This document shows, in pieces, positions 53,974-63,967 of a stretch of DNA of 64,000 nucleotides. Made by a program: the position numbers and the translations under genes. The notes under the pieces were generated by a model. The model made no database searches and was not told the DNA's origin. It was given only the letters and a program-made list of their open reading frames with translations. Position 1 is the stretch's first letter. Each line of letters begins with the position of its first letter. The stretch comes from Nodularia sp034931045 (GTDB lineage Bacteria > Cyanobacteriota > Cyanobacteriia > Cyanobacteriales > Nostocaceae), in contig NZ_JAYGHH010000003.1 of the NCBI RefSeq assembly GCF_034931045.1, forward strand, positions 124,001 to 188,000, given 5' to 3'.

Positions 53974-55920
53974 TTAAACCAGCAGTGATTGCATCAATGG
54001 TCTATCTTCGGATAACTTCCCAGTCCGTAACCACTCATCCAGTTCCTCTGGTGCTTGCACTTGATTAAGACGTTCGCGCAACTTAGCACCTTCGAGAATT
54101 TCCTTCTCCAATAATGCCTGTGCAGTTTCCTCTAACAACTCGCGGTTATAATCCAAAATACTCAAAGCTATGTGATGAGCATTATCCAGAGTCAGCTTCA
54201 CCTCCCGGTCAATTTCCTCAGCCACCTTGGGGCTAATACTGCGGCGAGGATTACCATAACCTTCGAGAAACTGCTGTTGTTGAATCTTCTCAAAAGCCAC
54301 AGGCCCTAACTTTTCACTCATTCCATAGATAGTAATGGCTCGTTCTGCCAAATCGGTAGCCTTTTGGATATCGTCAGCCGCACCAGTGGAAACTTTGCCA
54401 AACACGGTTTCTTCCGCAGAACGTCCACCCAATAAAGTTGCAATGCGTCCGCGAATTTCATCTTCTATCATCAAGAAGCGGTCTTCTTCGGGCATCTGAA
54501 TTGTATAACCCAAAGCACCCACACCACGGGGGACAACAGAGATTTTTTCCACCTTACCAGCCCCAGGCATTAACGCACCGATGAGAGCGTGACCAACTTC
54601 GTGATAAGCTACTGTGGTTTTTTCCAGTTCATTCAGCACACGAGAGCGTTTTTCTAAACCAGCTACCAAGCGTTCAATCGCTTCATTAAAATCTGCCATC
54701 ATCACAGCTTGGCGATTTTGTCGAGCTGCTAACAGTGCCGCTTCATTCACCAAGTTAGCTAAATCTGCACCCGCAAAACCAGGAGTTCTGGCTGCAATAG
54801 TGGACAAATTCACGTCATTAGCTAATTTAACGTTTTTAGCATGGACATTGAGAATAGCTTCCCGTCCACTTTTATCAGGACGGTCAACCACAACTTGACG
54901 GTCAAATCTTCCCGGACGACTTAAAGCCGGGTCAATGACTTCCGGACGGTTAGTAGCGGCGATAATTATCACCCCTGTGTTAGCGTCAAAACCATCCATT
55001 TCGCTGAGTAACTGGTTGAGAGTTTGTTCCCGTTCATCGTTACCGCCCATCATTGGCCCAGCACCGCCGCGAGACTTACCCAGCGCGTCTAACTCGTCAA
55101 TAAAGACAATACAGGGGGCTTGTTGTTTGGCTTGGTCGAATAAATCCCGCACTCTTGAAGCACCGACACCCACAAATAGCTCAATAAATTCTGAACCAGA
55201 AATGCTGAAGAAGGGAACACCGGCTTCACCCGCCACCGCTTTGGCAAGCATGGTTTTACCTGTTCCTGGAGGCCCGACTAACAAGACACCTTTGGGAATT
55301 TTTGCCCCCAATCTGGTGTATTTACCCGCATTTTTGAGAAAATCAATGATTTCTTCCAGTTCGGCTTTAGCTTCATCTACACCAGCAACATCGCTAAATT
55401 GTACACCTGTGATGCCTTCAGAATAGATACGGGCTTTGCTTTTACCTACCGTTAGCGCCGCAGGGCCACCACCTTGGCGATTGATTAAGAAACCCCAAAT
55501 GCCAAAGAAAATTAAAGGGGGTACAACCCAACTGAGTAAAGTCCCAATCCAGGCGTTTTCTGATGGCGGTGGTGCTGTAAATTCAACATCATGCTCACGC
55601 AGAATTTTAGGCAAATCTAAGTCGAGAGCTACTGGCGTGGTGGTAAATACTTTTTCTACAGTTTCGCCTTCAGGTGTTTGGGTTTTGATGGTATATTCAA
55701 TGCGATCGCTACCCACAACAGCTTGCTTAACTTGATCATTTTTCACCTGAGTAATAAACTCACTGTAGGGAACTTGGGCTTGTTTCTCCCCAAACAAACT
55801 GGGAATCACCAAGTTAAGCAGTAATAAAAAACTTAACAGAATGAGTAAACTTCCGCCAAATTGCCTGGTTTTCGGCGGTTTATTTGGTTTTTTGTGATTA
55901 TTATTAGTTTCTACAGGCAT
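53974..55920 (-). CDS. ftsH: ATP-dependent zinc metalloprotease FtsH
   Basis: FtsH degrades damaged membrane proteins such as D1 of photosystem II. The 648-residue protein has two N-terminal membrane helices (about 22-42 and 122-142), Walker A GPPGTGKT, Walker B CIVFIDELDALG, the SRH region and the zinc site HEVGH. All functional motifs are intact. Which of the several cyanobacterial FtsH paralogs it is cannot be told without comparison. Confidence 0.95.
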   Translation of the reverse strand: MPVETNNNHKKPNKPPKTRQFGGSLLILLSFLLLLNLVIPSLFGEKQAQVPYSEFITQVKNDQVKQAVVGSDRIEYTIKTQTPEGETVEKVFTTTPVALDLDLPKILREHDVEFTAPPPSENAWIGTLLSWVVPPLIFFGIWGFLINRQGGGPAALTVGKSKARIYSEGITGVQFSDVAGVDEAKAELEEIIDFLKNAGKYTRLGAKIPKGVLLVGPPGTGKTMLAKAVAGEAGVPFFSISGSEFIELFVGVGASRVRDLFDQAKQQAPCIVFIDELDALGKSRGGAGPMMGGNDEREQTLNQLLSEMDGFDANTGVIIIAATNRPEVIDPALSRPGRFDRQVVVDRPDKSGREAILNVHAKNVKLANDVNLSTIAARTPGFAGADLANLVNEAALLAARQNRQAVMMADFNEAIERLVAGLEKRSRVLNELEKTTVAYHEVGHALIGALMPGAGKVEKISVVPRGVGALGYTIQMPEEDRFLMIEDEIRGRIATLLGGRSAEETVFGKVSTGAADDIQKATDLAERAITIYGMSEKLGPVAFEKIQQQQFLEGYGNPRRSISPKVAEEIDREVKLTLDNAHHIALSILDYNRELLEETAQALLEKEILEGAKLRERLNQVQAPEELDEWLRTGKLSEDRPLMQSLLV

Positions 55921-56414
55921 GAGATATACCCTCCAATTTCAGTTATCAGTGGTTTATGGTCTTTTGAGTTACTATGCTTACTGGCAACTTGTTGGATCAG
56001 TTCCTCAAAAATTACTTTTTTCCCTGAATCACAAAGCGAATGGTGAGATGGGTGTTAGTTAAATTAATTGGTCGGGGTTGCAGGTGTGTTTACGAGTTGT
56101 AAAGTGTTGATGTAAAAATTTGTGTCTGTATAGGTCTATTTTAATCGAAGCAAGAGGACTCCCGTTACAGTCGCAAGACTCATCCTGCCGGGGGTTAGAG
56201 ACTTCCAAATAAAAAATATCCCGTCGTTTTGAGAGCAGGGGGAGGAAAGGTGATTTTAGTTGCAGAAATTTGGATCAACTTTTTTCTGGAGTTCTCTTAG
56301 TAGTAATACTAGTCTAGGCAAGTAGAGATGAAACAAGAATTGTCAATCTAGAAACTAATGTCAGTAACCTGATATCGGGTATACTCCACAGAAAAACCTG
56401 TATTGCCAAACTGG
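55921..56414. other. Intergenic region between ftsH and a small membrane protein gene
   Basis: The 494 bases between divergent genes contain the structured element described at 56155-56215; otherwise the region is AT-rich with no gene. Confidence 0.6.
56155..56215. ncRNA. Possible structured RNA element, family unknown
   Basis: A stem AGTC-GCAA-GACT (56169-56180) with a GNRA-type tetraloop is nested within CCCG (56161-56164) pairing with CGGG (56189-56192), and GGACTC can be drawn near the ends with GAGACTTCC. The element is GC-rich in an AT-rich surround. The strand is undecided. It does not match a family that I can name. Confidence 0.35.
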
Positions 56415-56609
56415 ATGAAAAATAATTTAGGATTCGTAGTGAAATTGCTTGTGCTGTCGGGTTTACTGTCGGTATTTATTAAGTATGCCGGACCAAATTT
56501 ACCCATAGCAGCAACAAATGTTAATGCTTTAATTATAGTTTTGTTACCGAATTTAATGATTGCGATCGCTTTATTGTGGCGATTTCAAGCCACACCGAAA
56601 CAAAATTAG
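56415..56609 (+). CDS. Small hydrophobic membrane protein
   Basis: The ATG at 56415 gives 64 residues with two membrane helices (about 5-25, FVVKLLVLSGLLSVFIKYAG, and about 38-58, LIIVLLPNLMIAIALLW). A TTG at 56403 is an alternative start. It lies 56 bases before the AI-2E family permease gene on the same strand and may be cotranscribed. Function is unknown. Confidence 0.65.
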   Translation: MKNNLGFVVKLLVLSGLLSVFIKYAGPNLPIAATNVNALIIVLLPNLMIAIALLWRFQATPKQN

Positions 56610-56664
56610 TATAAATTGCTAAAATCAGCTAACCTAATATCAATTACACAACTGGGGGCAGTCA

Positions 56665-57813
56665 GTGAACCTTGGTCAATGGATTGGCTTAATCGCCATA
56701 GTTCTATCTTTATATATTTTATGGCAAATTCGGCAAGTATTGTTGCTGATATTTGCCGCAGTTGTGTTAGCTTCTACCTTAAATCGGTTAGCGAAACGGA
56801 TTCAACGCTACGGATTGAAACGTGGCTTGGCTGTTGTGATCTCAGTAGCTATTTTTTTCGCCGGAATCGTGGGTTTTTTCTGGCTAATTGTGCCACCTTT
56901 TGTACAGCAGTTTCAAGAACTCACTTATCGGGTTCCGCAAGGATTTGATCGCCTTAATGCTTGGATACAACAACTAGAAACTCTCATTCCTGACCAATTA
57001 ATTCCTTACATTCCTAATCTCAATAACCTGATTGCACAGGCTCAACCCTTTCTGAATCAGATATTGGGCAACTCTTTTGCTTTTGTTTCTGGCTCTTTAG
57101 AAGTCCTACTTAAGATTTTATTAGTCTTAGTATTAACAGGAATGTTCTTAGCTGATCCTCAAGCCTATCGCCGATTATTTATTCGCCTGTTTCCCTCATT
57201 TTATCGCTCAAGAATCAATGGTATTTTAGACCAATGTGAGCTTTCATTAAAGGGATGGATTGCCGGGGCTTTCATTGCTATGAGTGTGGTGGGAATATCG
57301 AGTATAATTGGCTTATCATTGTTGGGTGTAAAAGCAGCTCTGGCTTTAGGAATTTTAGCAGGATTTCTCAACTTAGTTCCTAACTTGGGACCGACCTTAA
57401 GTGTAATTCCAGCGATGGCGATCGCTTTATTGGATAATCCCTGGAAACCTTTGCTGGTGCTGATTCTCTATTTGGTGATTCAACAAATTGATGCCAACTT
57501 AGTTACTCCCACTGTCATGGCGCATCGAGTTTCTCTACTGCCAGCTGTAACCTTAGTTTCTCAACTATTTTTTGTGACTTTCTTTGGCTTTTTAGGCTTA
57601 TTTTTAGCTCTCCCCTTAACTGTAGTTGTGAAGATTTGGTTGCAAGAAGTATTGATTAAAGATGTTCTAGATGAATGGGGTCATAGTCCTCACAACGAAA
57701 CTGAGTTAGTCATAATTTCTCCATCTTCTATGTCAGATATTGATTGGCAGACAGAAATACCAGATGAAGATCAAGAGACAAAAATTGATGATGTCTTACC
57801 ACGACAAGAGTAA
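56665..57813 (+). CDS. AI-2E family transporter (PerM/YdiK-type permease)
   Basis: The 382-residue protein uses a GTG start at 56665 (MNLGQWIGLIAIVLSLYIL). It has about eight membrane helices in the AI-2E exporter-like pattern, with PPFVQQFQEL and the C-terminal FLNLVPNLGPTLSVIPAMAIALL and VTPTVMAHRVSLLPAVTL signatures. An acidic cytoplasmic tail follows. The family name does not prove autoinducer transport; the substrate is unknown. Confidence 0.88.
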   Translation: MNLGQWIGLIAIVLSLYILWQIRQVLLLIFAAVVLASTLNRLAKRIQRYGLKRGLAVVISVAIFFAGIVGFFWLIVPPFVQQFQELTYRVPQGFDRLNAWIQQLETLIPDQLIPYIPNLNNLIAQAQPFLNQILGNSFAFVSGSLEVLLKILLVLVLTGMFLADPQAYRRLFIRLFPSFYRSRINGILDQCELSLKGWIAGAFIAMSVVGISSIIGLSLLGVKAALALGILAGFLNLVPNLGPTLSVIPAMAIALLDNPWKPLLVLILYLVIQQIDANLVTPTVMAHRVSLLPAVTLVSQLFFVTFFGFLGLFLALPLTVVVKIWLQEVLIKDVLDEWGHSPHNETELVIISPSSMSDIDWQTEIPDEDQETKIDDVLPRQE

Positions 57814-57899
57814 TTACTTGTGTCTTTTTTGTAGGGTGTGTCGCGTTGCTCCAAATTCAAAACTAAATACCCCACACCCTTTTTTGATCATTCACCTTT

Positions 57900-59285
57900 C
57901 TAAGTCAAATGACTAAAGACAATTTTCAGTAATTCTAAACGTGTAAAGGGTTTTGTTAAATACCCAGATGCTCCCACTAATCTCGCTTTTACTTTATCAA
58001 TAATTCCCTTATTACTTGTGACAAAAATCACTGGAGTATTTTGAAACTTCGCATTATTCCGAATGATCCTGCACAACTCATAACCGTCAATTCCTGCCAT
58101 ATTCAGATCCAATAAAATCAAGTCGGGCTTGTGACGAATAATCGACATCACAGATTTTAGTGGATCATTAATTGCCACAATAAAAAAAGTTTCACTCTCT
58201 AAAAAACGGCTAATTTCTTTGAGAATTGTGGGACTATCATCTACAGCAATAATTTTATATACTTTTTTAGTGGTTATAGTAGCCGCCGTTACTCTTTCTT
58301 CAGCAGGATTTATGTTATTTGATATTGTTAACCCCTGAATGTTTTCTCCTACAGGATTAAAAACTTCCTGAACTTCTTCCCCTGAAATGTCTGCGTAAGA
58401 TTGAATGGAATTTTCACTGCTATTTACTGGTATGTCTACTAAATTCGTTTCAAGTAGTTCTGGTGTATAATTAAAAGAGAATGACGATTTTTCTACATTT
58501 CTTGGTAATTTGTCAAAAGGTGGATCTGGTTCATGTAATATAACTTCTCCCTTCACAATATAAGGGTATAATATTCGAGCTAGTTCAATTTCATCTTGAT
58601 TCATCATCACTGCCAGATGTCGCAGGCTAAAACCCTTCATCCAATTAGTTAAGTTTGGCTGAAGATATGGAAAGTTTTGACTTTTGACGATGCTAGTAAC
58701 CAATAAATATGGACGCTGATAAGGTGAAGAAATATGAGGTGTTAAAGACAGCCAATTGTGTAACTGGATTTGGCAACGTCTGATCACTTTTTCTGCATCC
58801 AATATACATATCTCTGATATTTCTAACTGAGAATTACTTAAGGTAAATTTACCAGTTTTGACCAAGAAAAATGATTCAACGACTTCTGTAACTAATTCTT
58901 GAATTAGTAATGTTGCTTGTTCGGTATTTAAATATCCTTGATTGATCAGCCAGTGCAGAGCTTGATAATCAGGAGGTTGATGATTAGTAGCATTATAATC
59001 TTCTCTGATCTGAGGATGTAAGTCAGTTTCAAAAATCAAGCGTACTTGAACACGAATTTCACTAGTCAGCTGGGGAATTTGGGAGCTAAGGCGACGCAAA
59101 TGGCGTTCTAATCGGTCAAAAGGCTCCACTGAATGAGTAGCATAGATTATTCTCCCTTGCTTGAGATAAATTGACCAAGTAACTAAGTTACTAACAGCCT
59201 GTAAACAGGTGGTGTCATCACAACTAGATAAGTGTCTTAACAAACTCTGGGGGCTTAGTGTCGTAAAAGTGCCAAAATTATTCAT
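57900..59285 (-). CDS. PatA-type response regulator (PATAN-REC)
   Basis: The 461-residue protein starts with a PATAN domain (about 1-255: YLKQGRIIYATHS, LHWLINQGYLN, FFLVKTGKFTL), then a low-complexity linker, then a receiver domain (about 342-461) with Asp349-Asp350, the phosphoryl acceptor Asp393 (LLDLNMAG) and the conserved GYLTKPF lysine. Proteins of this layout include PatA (heterocyst pattern), PixG and TaxP1 (pilus-based motility). No histidine kinase or chemotaxis genes are next to it, so it is an orphan. Confidence 0.85.
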   Translation of the reverse strand: MNNFGTFTTLSPQSLLRHLSSCDDTTCLQAVSNLVTWSIYLKQGRIIYATHSVEPFDRLERHLRRLSSQIPQLTSEIRVQVRLIFETDLHPQIREDYNATNHQPPDYQALHWLINQGYLNTEQATLLIQELVTEVVESFFLVKTGKFTLSNSQLEISEICILDAEKVIRRCQIQLHNWLSLTPHISSPYQRPYLLVTSIVKSQNFPYLQPNLTNWMKGFSLRHLAVMMNQDEIELARILYPYIVKGEVILHEPDPPFDKLPRNVEKSSFSFNYTPELLETNLVDIPVNSSENSIQSYADISGEEVQEVFNPVGENIQGLTISNNINPAEERVTAATITTKKVYKIIAVDDSPTILKEISRFLESETFFIVAINDPLKSVMSIIRHKPDLILLDLNMAGIDGYELCRIIRNNAKFQNTPVIFVTSNKGIIDKVKARLVGASGYLTKPFTRLELLKIVFSHLT

Positions 59286-59840
59286 ATTTTGGAGTATTGT
59301 GCAGGGTTTATATAGAACATATCGAAAATTGGCATCTTATTATATAGGATTTTCTCAATCAAATATATTTGATGCAGTTATATCTCCCAAAACGTAATTT
59401 TTATACTTTAATTATGTCTTAACATGGCTCATAACTACTAATAGTAAATATTCAGAGATATTTTGCTTTCAAGTTATTATACTCACACCTGACGATTTTT
59501 ATGGATTAAATGTAAATTTAACTGCCAGATAAAACCGATTTTTGATATTAAGAACTGCTGAAATAAATATATATATCAATTATATGTGAAGCTGTCCTTG
59601 ATTCCCCTAGCCAAATTGATGCTACTAACTCGCCAATAAACCCTGTCGGCACAGGCTAATTAGAGGTACTTTCCTGAAGAAATGTTATATATGATAACTT
59701 AGTTAAAACTATCTGTTTCATAAAGATTGCGCTAAATAACCCTAAACATTTATGTTTAGTCTTGTAGACTCCGGAAACTAAACTATATACTTTGAAAAAA
59801 GGAAAATAAAGCCTTGGACTCCAACATAACAAAAAAAGTT
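59286..59840. other. Intergenic region upstream of the vWA-PP2C-kinase triad
   Basis: About 550 AT-rich bases lie between two divergent genes. They include a small hairpin CCTGT-CGGC-ACAGG at 59642-59655. An AAGGA at 59799 could serve a TTG start at 59814. I see no recognisable regulator box. Confidence 0.55.
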
Positions 59841-60515
59841 ATGCCTGATACCTTAAAACTCGATGAAATCGTTGAATTTGCTGAAAATCCTGAACCACGT
59901 TGCCCTTGTGTGTTATTGCTGGACACATCTGGCTCTATGCAAGGAGATCCCATAGAAGCGTTAAATCAAGGCTTGCTGAGTTTGAAAGATGAATTAGTGA
60001 AAAATTCCTTGGCAGCCAGAAGAGTGGAAGTGGCAATCATCACTTTTGATAGTAATGTCAATATAGTTCAAGACTTTGTGACAGCCGATCAATTTAACCC
60101 GCCAATTTTGACAGCACAGGGGTTAACGACGATGGGGGCAGGAATTCATAAAGCATTAGATATGGTGCAAGAGCGTAAATCCTTATATCGTGACAATGGC
60201 ATTGCTTACTATCGTCCTTGGGTATTTATGATTACAGATGGAGAACCACAGGGTGAATTAGACCATCTTATAGAGCAAGCAGCGCAACGGTTGCAAGGAG
60301 ATGAAGCTAATAAAAGAGTTGCTTTCTTCACTGTAGGGGTAGAGAATGCTAACATGATGCGCTTAAGTCAATTAGCTGTGCGGACTCCACTCAAACTTAA
60401 AGGACTGAACTTTATTGAGATGTTTGTGTGGTTGTCGGCTAGTATGTCAGCAGTTTCCCATTCTCAGGTAGATGAACAGGTAGCACTACCACCAATTGGC
60501 TGGGGGACTCTTTAA
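59841..60515 (+). CDS. vWA-domain protein, TerY-like
   Basis: The protein is a single von Willebrand A domain with the MIDAS motif DTSGS (in LLLDTSGSMQGDP), the Thr in GLTTMGAGI and the Asp in FMITDGEPQG, as in TerY of tellurite-resistance-type loci. The ATG at 59841 gives 224 residues (MPDTLKLDEIVEFAENPEPR); a TTG at 59814 adds nine. It is the first gene of a three-gene group with PP2C and kinase genes, spaced by 48 and 108 bases. The vWA domain likely binds a partner through a metal ion. Confidence 0.88.
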   Translation: MPDTLKLDEIVEFAENPEPRCPCVLLLDTSGSMQGDPIEALNQGLLSLKDELVKNSLAARRVEVAIITFDSNVNIVQDFVTADQFNPPILTAQGLTTMGAGIHKALDMVQERKSLYRDNGIAYYRPWVFMITDGEPQGELDHLIEQAAQRLQGDEANKRVAFFTVGVENANMMRLSQLAVRTPLKLKGLNFIEMFVWLSASMSAVSHSQVDEQVALPPIGWGTL

Positions 60516-60563
60516 AGCGATCGCGCGGCTGAAATTTACAAAGCTAGCTGCCTTAAAAAATCT

Positions 60564-61355
60564 ATGAACACAACATCAAAACAGATATCTCATTGGCGAG
60601 TAGTCGCCGCATCTGTATGTGGTACAAGTCACGTCAAAAATCAGCAACTGTGTCAAGATGCTCATCACTGGCAGTTATTACCAGGTAATGTGTTGGTGAC
60701 TGCGGCGGCTGATGGTGCCGGTTCTGCCAGCCAGGGAAAAGTGGGAGCAATGGTAGCTGTAGAAACAGCAATAGAAACCCTGGCCATGCAAGAAATTACG
60801 CCAGACATCCTTGCAGATGATGCACTTGTGCAATCACTATTAAATCAGGCCTTACTAGCTGCTAGAAAGGCAGTAGAGGATGAAGCGATCGCCTGTAGCA
60901 AACAGCCTCAAGATTTAGCAACTACCTTAATTGTTATGTTGGCGACACCAAATATGGTGGCAGTTGCACAAATTGGTGATGGTTTAGCAGTAGCCAAGGA
61001 TCATCAAGGTAACTTACTCGCACTCACAACCCCTGACAATGGCGAATACATCAACCAGACAACTTTTTTAACTTCGCCTGATGCTTTAGATACAGCGCAA
61101 ATAAAATTATGGCGTGAAACCATAGTTAATATCGGTGTTCTCACTGATGGACTACAGATGTTAGCTTTAAATATGCTGGTCGGGGAACCTCATAAACCAT
61201 TCTTTTTTCCCTTATTCGACTTTGTAGAGAATGCCGAAGATAAAACATTAGCCAAAGAGCAGTTAGTGAGGTTTTTAGGTTCTGAACGGATTACTCAACG
61301 TACTGATGATGATTTAACGCTGATTTTAGCCGGATTTAGAAGTGCTGAGTGCTGA
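60564..61355 (+). CDS. PP2C-type protein phosphatase
   Basis: The 263-residue protein has the PP2C metal-binding aspartates in LCQDAHHW, TAAADGAGSA, VLTDGLQML and TDDDLTLIL, of the short bacterial PP2C_2 type. It would remove phosphate from Ser/Thr in partners of the adjacent kinase. The last residues (RSAEC) come from an AGTGCTGAGTGCTGA repeat at the 3' end of the gene. Confidence 0.88.
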   Translation: MNTTSKQISHWRVVAASVCGTSHVKNQQLCQDAHHWQLLPGNVLVTAAADGAGSASQGKVGAMVAVETAIETLAMQEITPDILADDALVQSLLNQALLAARKAVEDEAIACSKQPQDLATTLIVMLATPNMVAVAQIGDGLAVAKDHQGNLLALTTPDNGEYINQTTFLTSPDALDTAQIKLWRETIVNIGVLTDGLQMLALNMLVGEPHKPFFFPLFDFVENAEDKTLAKEQLVRFLGSERITQRTDDDLTLILAGFRSAEC

Positions 61356-61356
61356 A
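61343..61356. repeat. GTGCTGA heptamers supplying the PP2C stop codon
   Basis: AGTGCTGAGTGCTGA gives two GTGCTGA heptamers; the second carries the in-frame TGA stop. Confidence 0.8.
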
Positions 61357-61463
61357 TAATGTACTTAAAACATAGTTCGCTTCTCATGATCTTTTTTTCA
61401 GTTATATTGTGGTGATTCTGCAAGATTAGTCTTTTACATAACCCCATTCACCGTAATTTTATC

Positions 61464-63647
61464 ATGCAGGTCTTACGTTGTCTTCCCAAACAAGAAATTA
61501 TCAACCTCAGCGTTAGTTTGGGGCGTGGCGGTGAAGCTTGTATTTATGCAGTGCCGTCCTCTGATAATTTAGTCGCCAAGGTTTATCACAAACCAACAGG
61601 GCTGCACGCCCAAAAACTTCAGGCGATGCTGGCCAACCCTCCAGAAAACCCGACGGCTAACTTGGGGCATATTTCCATTGCTTGGCCCCAGGATTTATTA
61701 CGGGCGACAGATTCTAGCAATAGCATCATTGGCTTTTTGATGCCCCGGATTCACGGGATGCGCCCCATTATCGACTTTTACAATCCCAGAACCCGTCGCG
61801 AACATTGTCCTTTATTCAATTATCAGTATCTGCTGCGTACAGCTCGCAATTTAGCCGCAGCTTTTGCCGCTTTGCATAATAGTGGATATTGCGTTGGTGA
61901 TGTGAATGAGTCAAATATTCTCGTCAGCGATACAGCACTGGTGACTTTGGTAGATACTGACTCTTTCCAAGTATATGATCCTGACCAAAATGTTGTTTAT
62001 CGCTGTTCAGTCGGTAAACCAGAGTTTACTCCACCAGAACTACAAAATAAAGTTTTTGCTCAACATGATCGCAAAATTGTTCATGACTCCTTTGGCTTAG
62101 GGGTATTGATTTTTCAACTCTTAATGGAAGGTACTCACCCCTTTTCCGGCATCTTTCAGGGAGTTTCTGAGCCACCAACCTACGAAGCCAGGATTGCTGC
62201 GGGACATTTTACTTACAGTCAAAAGCACCAAGTCCCTTATCGCCCCACCCCCATCGCACCGGCTTGGGAAGTGCTGCATCCCAAGTTGCAAGACTTGTTT
62301 TTGCGTTGTTTTGAGGATGGTCATAATGACCCAACTCTGCGCCCCAGCGCCCAAACTTGGCTATCAGTTTTAGCTGAAGCTGAAGATAGCCTGATTACTT
62401 GTACTGCTAATCCTCAACATCGTTATAACAGCCATTTAGATAGTTGTCCTTGGTGTGAACGTGCTTTAAGCTTAGGTGGACGTGATCCATTTCCATCACC
62501 TAGAGCAGTAGAAAATCGCGAACATCTGCGCCCGCGAGTTGTACCGAAAAGGCGTTACAACCAGCGCCAACGTTCTCCACAACAACCAGTTATTCCGCAG
62601 TACCAAGTTAATTATTGGCAACCAGTAGCTACTTCTAGCTATTATTCATATCAAACTCAAAAGAAAACAAAGTTTTATCCTGCTGTTTTGTGTTTACTCG
62701 GTCTTGGTGTGTTGGGGTATTTAGACGTAGCAATTAAATTTACTCGTCCTTATATTTCTCAAAATGCCTACACTCAACAAACGTTGATGGCTCGTCCCAA
62801 ACCCCAAGAAGAAACTCTCACTTTCGCAGATTACTATAAGCAAGGCCATGCTGCTTACCAAATCCAAGATTATGAGCAAGCAGTTGAAAACTTTAGCCGA
62901 GCTATCAAACAGGAACCGGAAAATTCTAGAGCTTATGTTAACCGAGGTAATTCTCGCTACAACTTGAGAGATTATAAAGGTGCGCTGGAAGACTATAATC
63001 AAGCTTTGAGAATTAACCCTGAAGAAGTTAAGGCTTTTGTCAACCGAGGTAATGCCCATTATATGTTGGCTGAATATAGCCATGATCCTGATCGAGAATA
63101 TAATCTCGCGATCGCTGATTTTAATCAAGCTCTTGAAATCAACGACCAAGAAATAGAAGCCTATATTAGAAGAGGTATTGTTCGTTCTCAAATAGCTAAA
63201 TATAGCGGCGAAGCTGTGCAGGATTATCAACAAGCAATTATTGATTTTACTGAGGCGATTCGACTCAACGCATCCAGAGCCGAGGCTTATTTCCAACGTG
63301 GTGAAGTTCGCTATAAATTGGCACAATTTAGCAGCAATTTTATCCCCGAATATCAACAAGTAATTGCTGATTTTAATCAAGCACTAAAAATAAATGGCAA
63401 TTTGGCGAAAGTCTACCTCAAGAGAGGGATGATTCGCTATGAACTTACACAATATACTGGGGAAAATTCTGACCCTAATAATCTCAAGGCTATTGAAGAC
63501 TTACAAACAGCTGCCAAACTTTCCCTAGAACAAGAAGATACAGAAAGCTATCAGCAAGCATTGAGCAGTATGTGCGTAATTATAGAAAGCCAATGTACTG
63601 CTTTATTACAAAGTTCTGCTATGTGGAAATATACAGAAAACAATTAA
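61464..63647 (+). CDS. Divergent protein kinase with zinc ribbon, transmembrane helix and TPRs
   Basis: The 727-residue protein starts with a kinase domain (about 1-310): LGRGGEACIY, the lysine in LVAKVYH, the catalytic loop VGDVNESNILV and the metal-binding VDTDSF in place of DFG, as in kinases of TerY-P systems. Then come a zinc-ribbon-like segment (CTANPQHRY...CPWC, about 313-333), one membrane helix (about 405-425) and five to six TPR units to the end. It is the third gene of the vWA-PP2C-kinase group. Confidence 0.88.
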   Translation: MQVLRCLPKQEIINLSVSLGRGGEACIYAVPSSDNLVAKVYHKPTGLHAQKLQAMLANPPENPTANLGHISIAWPQDLLRATDSSNSIIGFLMPRIHGMRPIIDFYNPRTRREHCPLFNYQYLLRTARNLAAAFAALHNSGYCVGDVNESNILVSDTALVTLVDTDSFQVYDPDQNVVYRCSVGKPEFTPPELQNKVFAQHDRKIVHDSFGLGVLIFQLLMEGTHPFSGIFQGVSEPPTYEARIAAGHFTYSQKHQVPYRPTPIAPAWEVLHPKLQDLFLRCFEDGHNDPTLRPSAQTWLSVLAEAEDSLITCTANPQHRYNSHLDSCPWCERALSLGGRDPFPSPRAVENREHLRPRVVPKRRYNQRQRSPQQPVIPQYQVNYWQPVATSSYYSYQTQKKTKFYPAVLCLLGLGVLGYLDVAIKFTRPYISQNAYTQQTLMARPKPQEETLTFADYYKQGHAAYQIQDYEQAVENFSRAIKQEPENSRAYVNRGNSRYNLRDYKGALEDYNQALRINPEEVKAFVNRGNAHYMLAEYSHDPDREYNLAIADFNQALEINDQEIEAYIRRGIVRSQIAKYSGEAVQDYQQAIIDFTEAIRLNASRAEAYFQRGEVRYKLAQFSSNFIPEYQQVIADFNQALKINGNLAKVYLKRGMIRYELTQYTGENSDPNNLKAIEDLQTAAKLSLEQEDTESYQQALSSMCVIIESQCTALLQSSAMWKYTENN

Positions 63648-63710
63648 TTGAAACACTAGTCAAATTAGACCTGGTTGTTCTTTAAAAAAGTTTTCTGTAA
63701 AAATAAAAAC

Positions 63711-63750
63711 AACATGATAAGGGTTTACATGAAACTACTCTTATCATGTT
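63711..63750 (+). terminator. Terminator of the vWA-PP2C-kinase group
   Basis: AACATGATAAG and CTTATCATGTT form a perfect 11-bp stem around an 18-base loop, 63 bases after the kinase stop; TAACTATTTTT follows. Confidence 0.7.
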
Positions 63751-63967
63751 TAACTATTTTTAGTAGCTTTAACTTAATCAATTCGGATCACAACAATATT
63801 CATATATATTTTATATTTACAGAAAATCATTTACATCCTCTTCATTAATTTACCCCAAATAATAGTTATATTATGTACGTAAAGAAAGACATTATTCAGG
63901 CAATTTTATCCGATACAAGTGCATCCTCTTCATCCTGCGAAATTTAAATATCCAAAGAGGTAATTGT

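Noticed and set aside
54614..55735. Frames on the plus strand across ftsH
   Set aside because: They are opposite-strand shadows of a strongly conserved gene.
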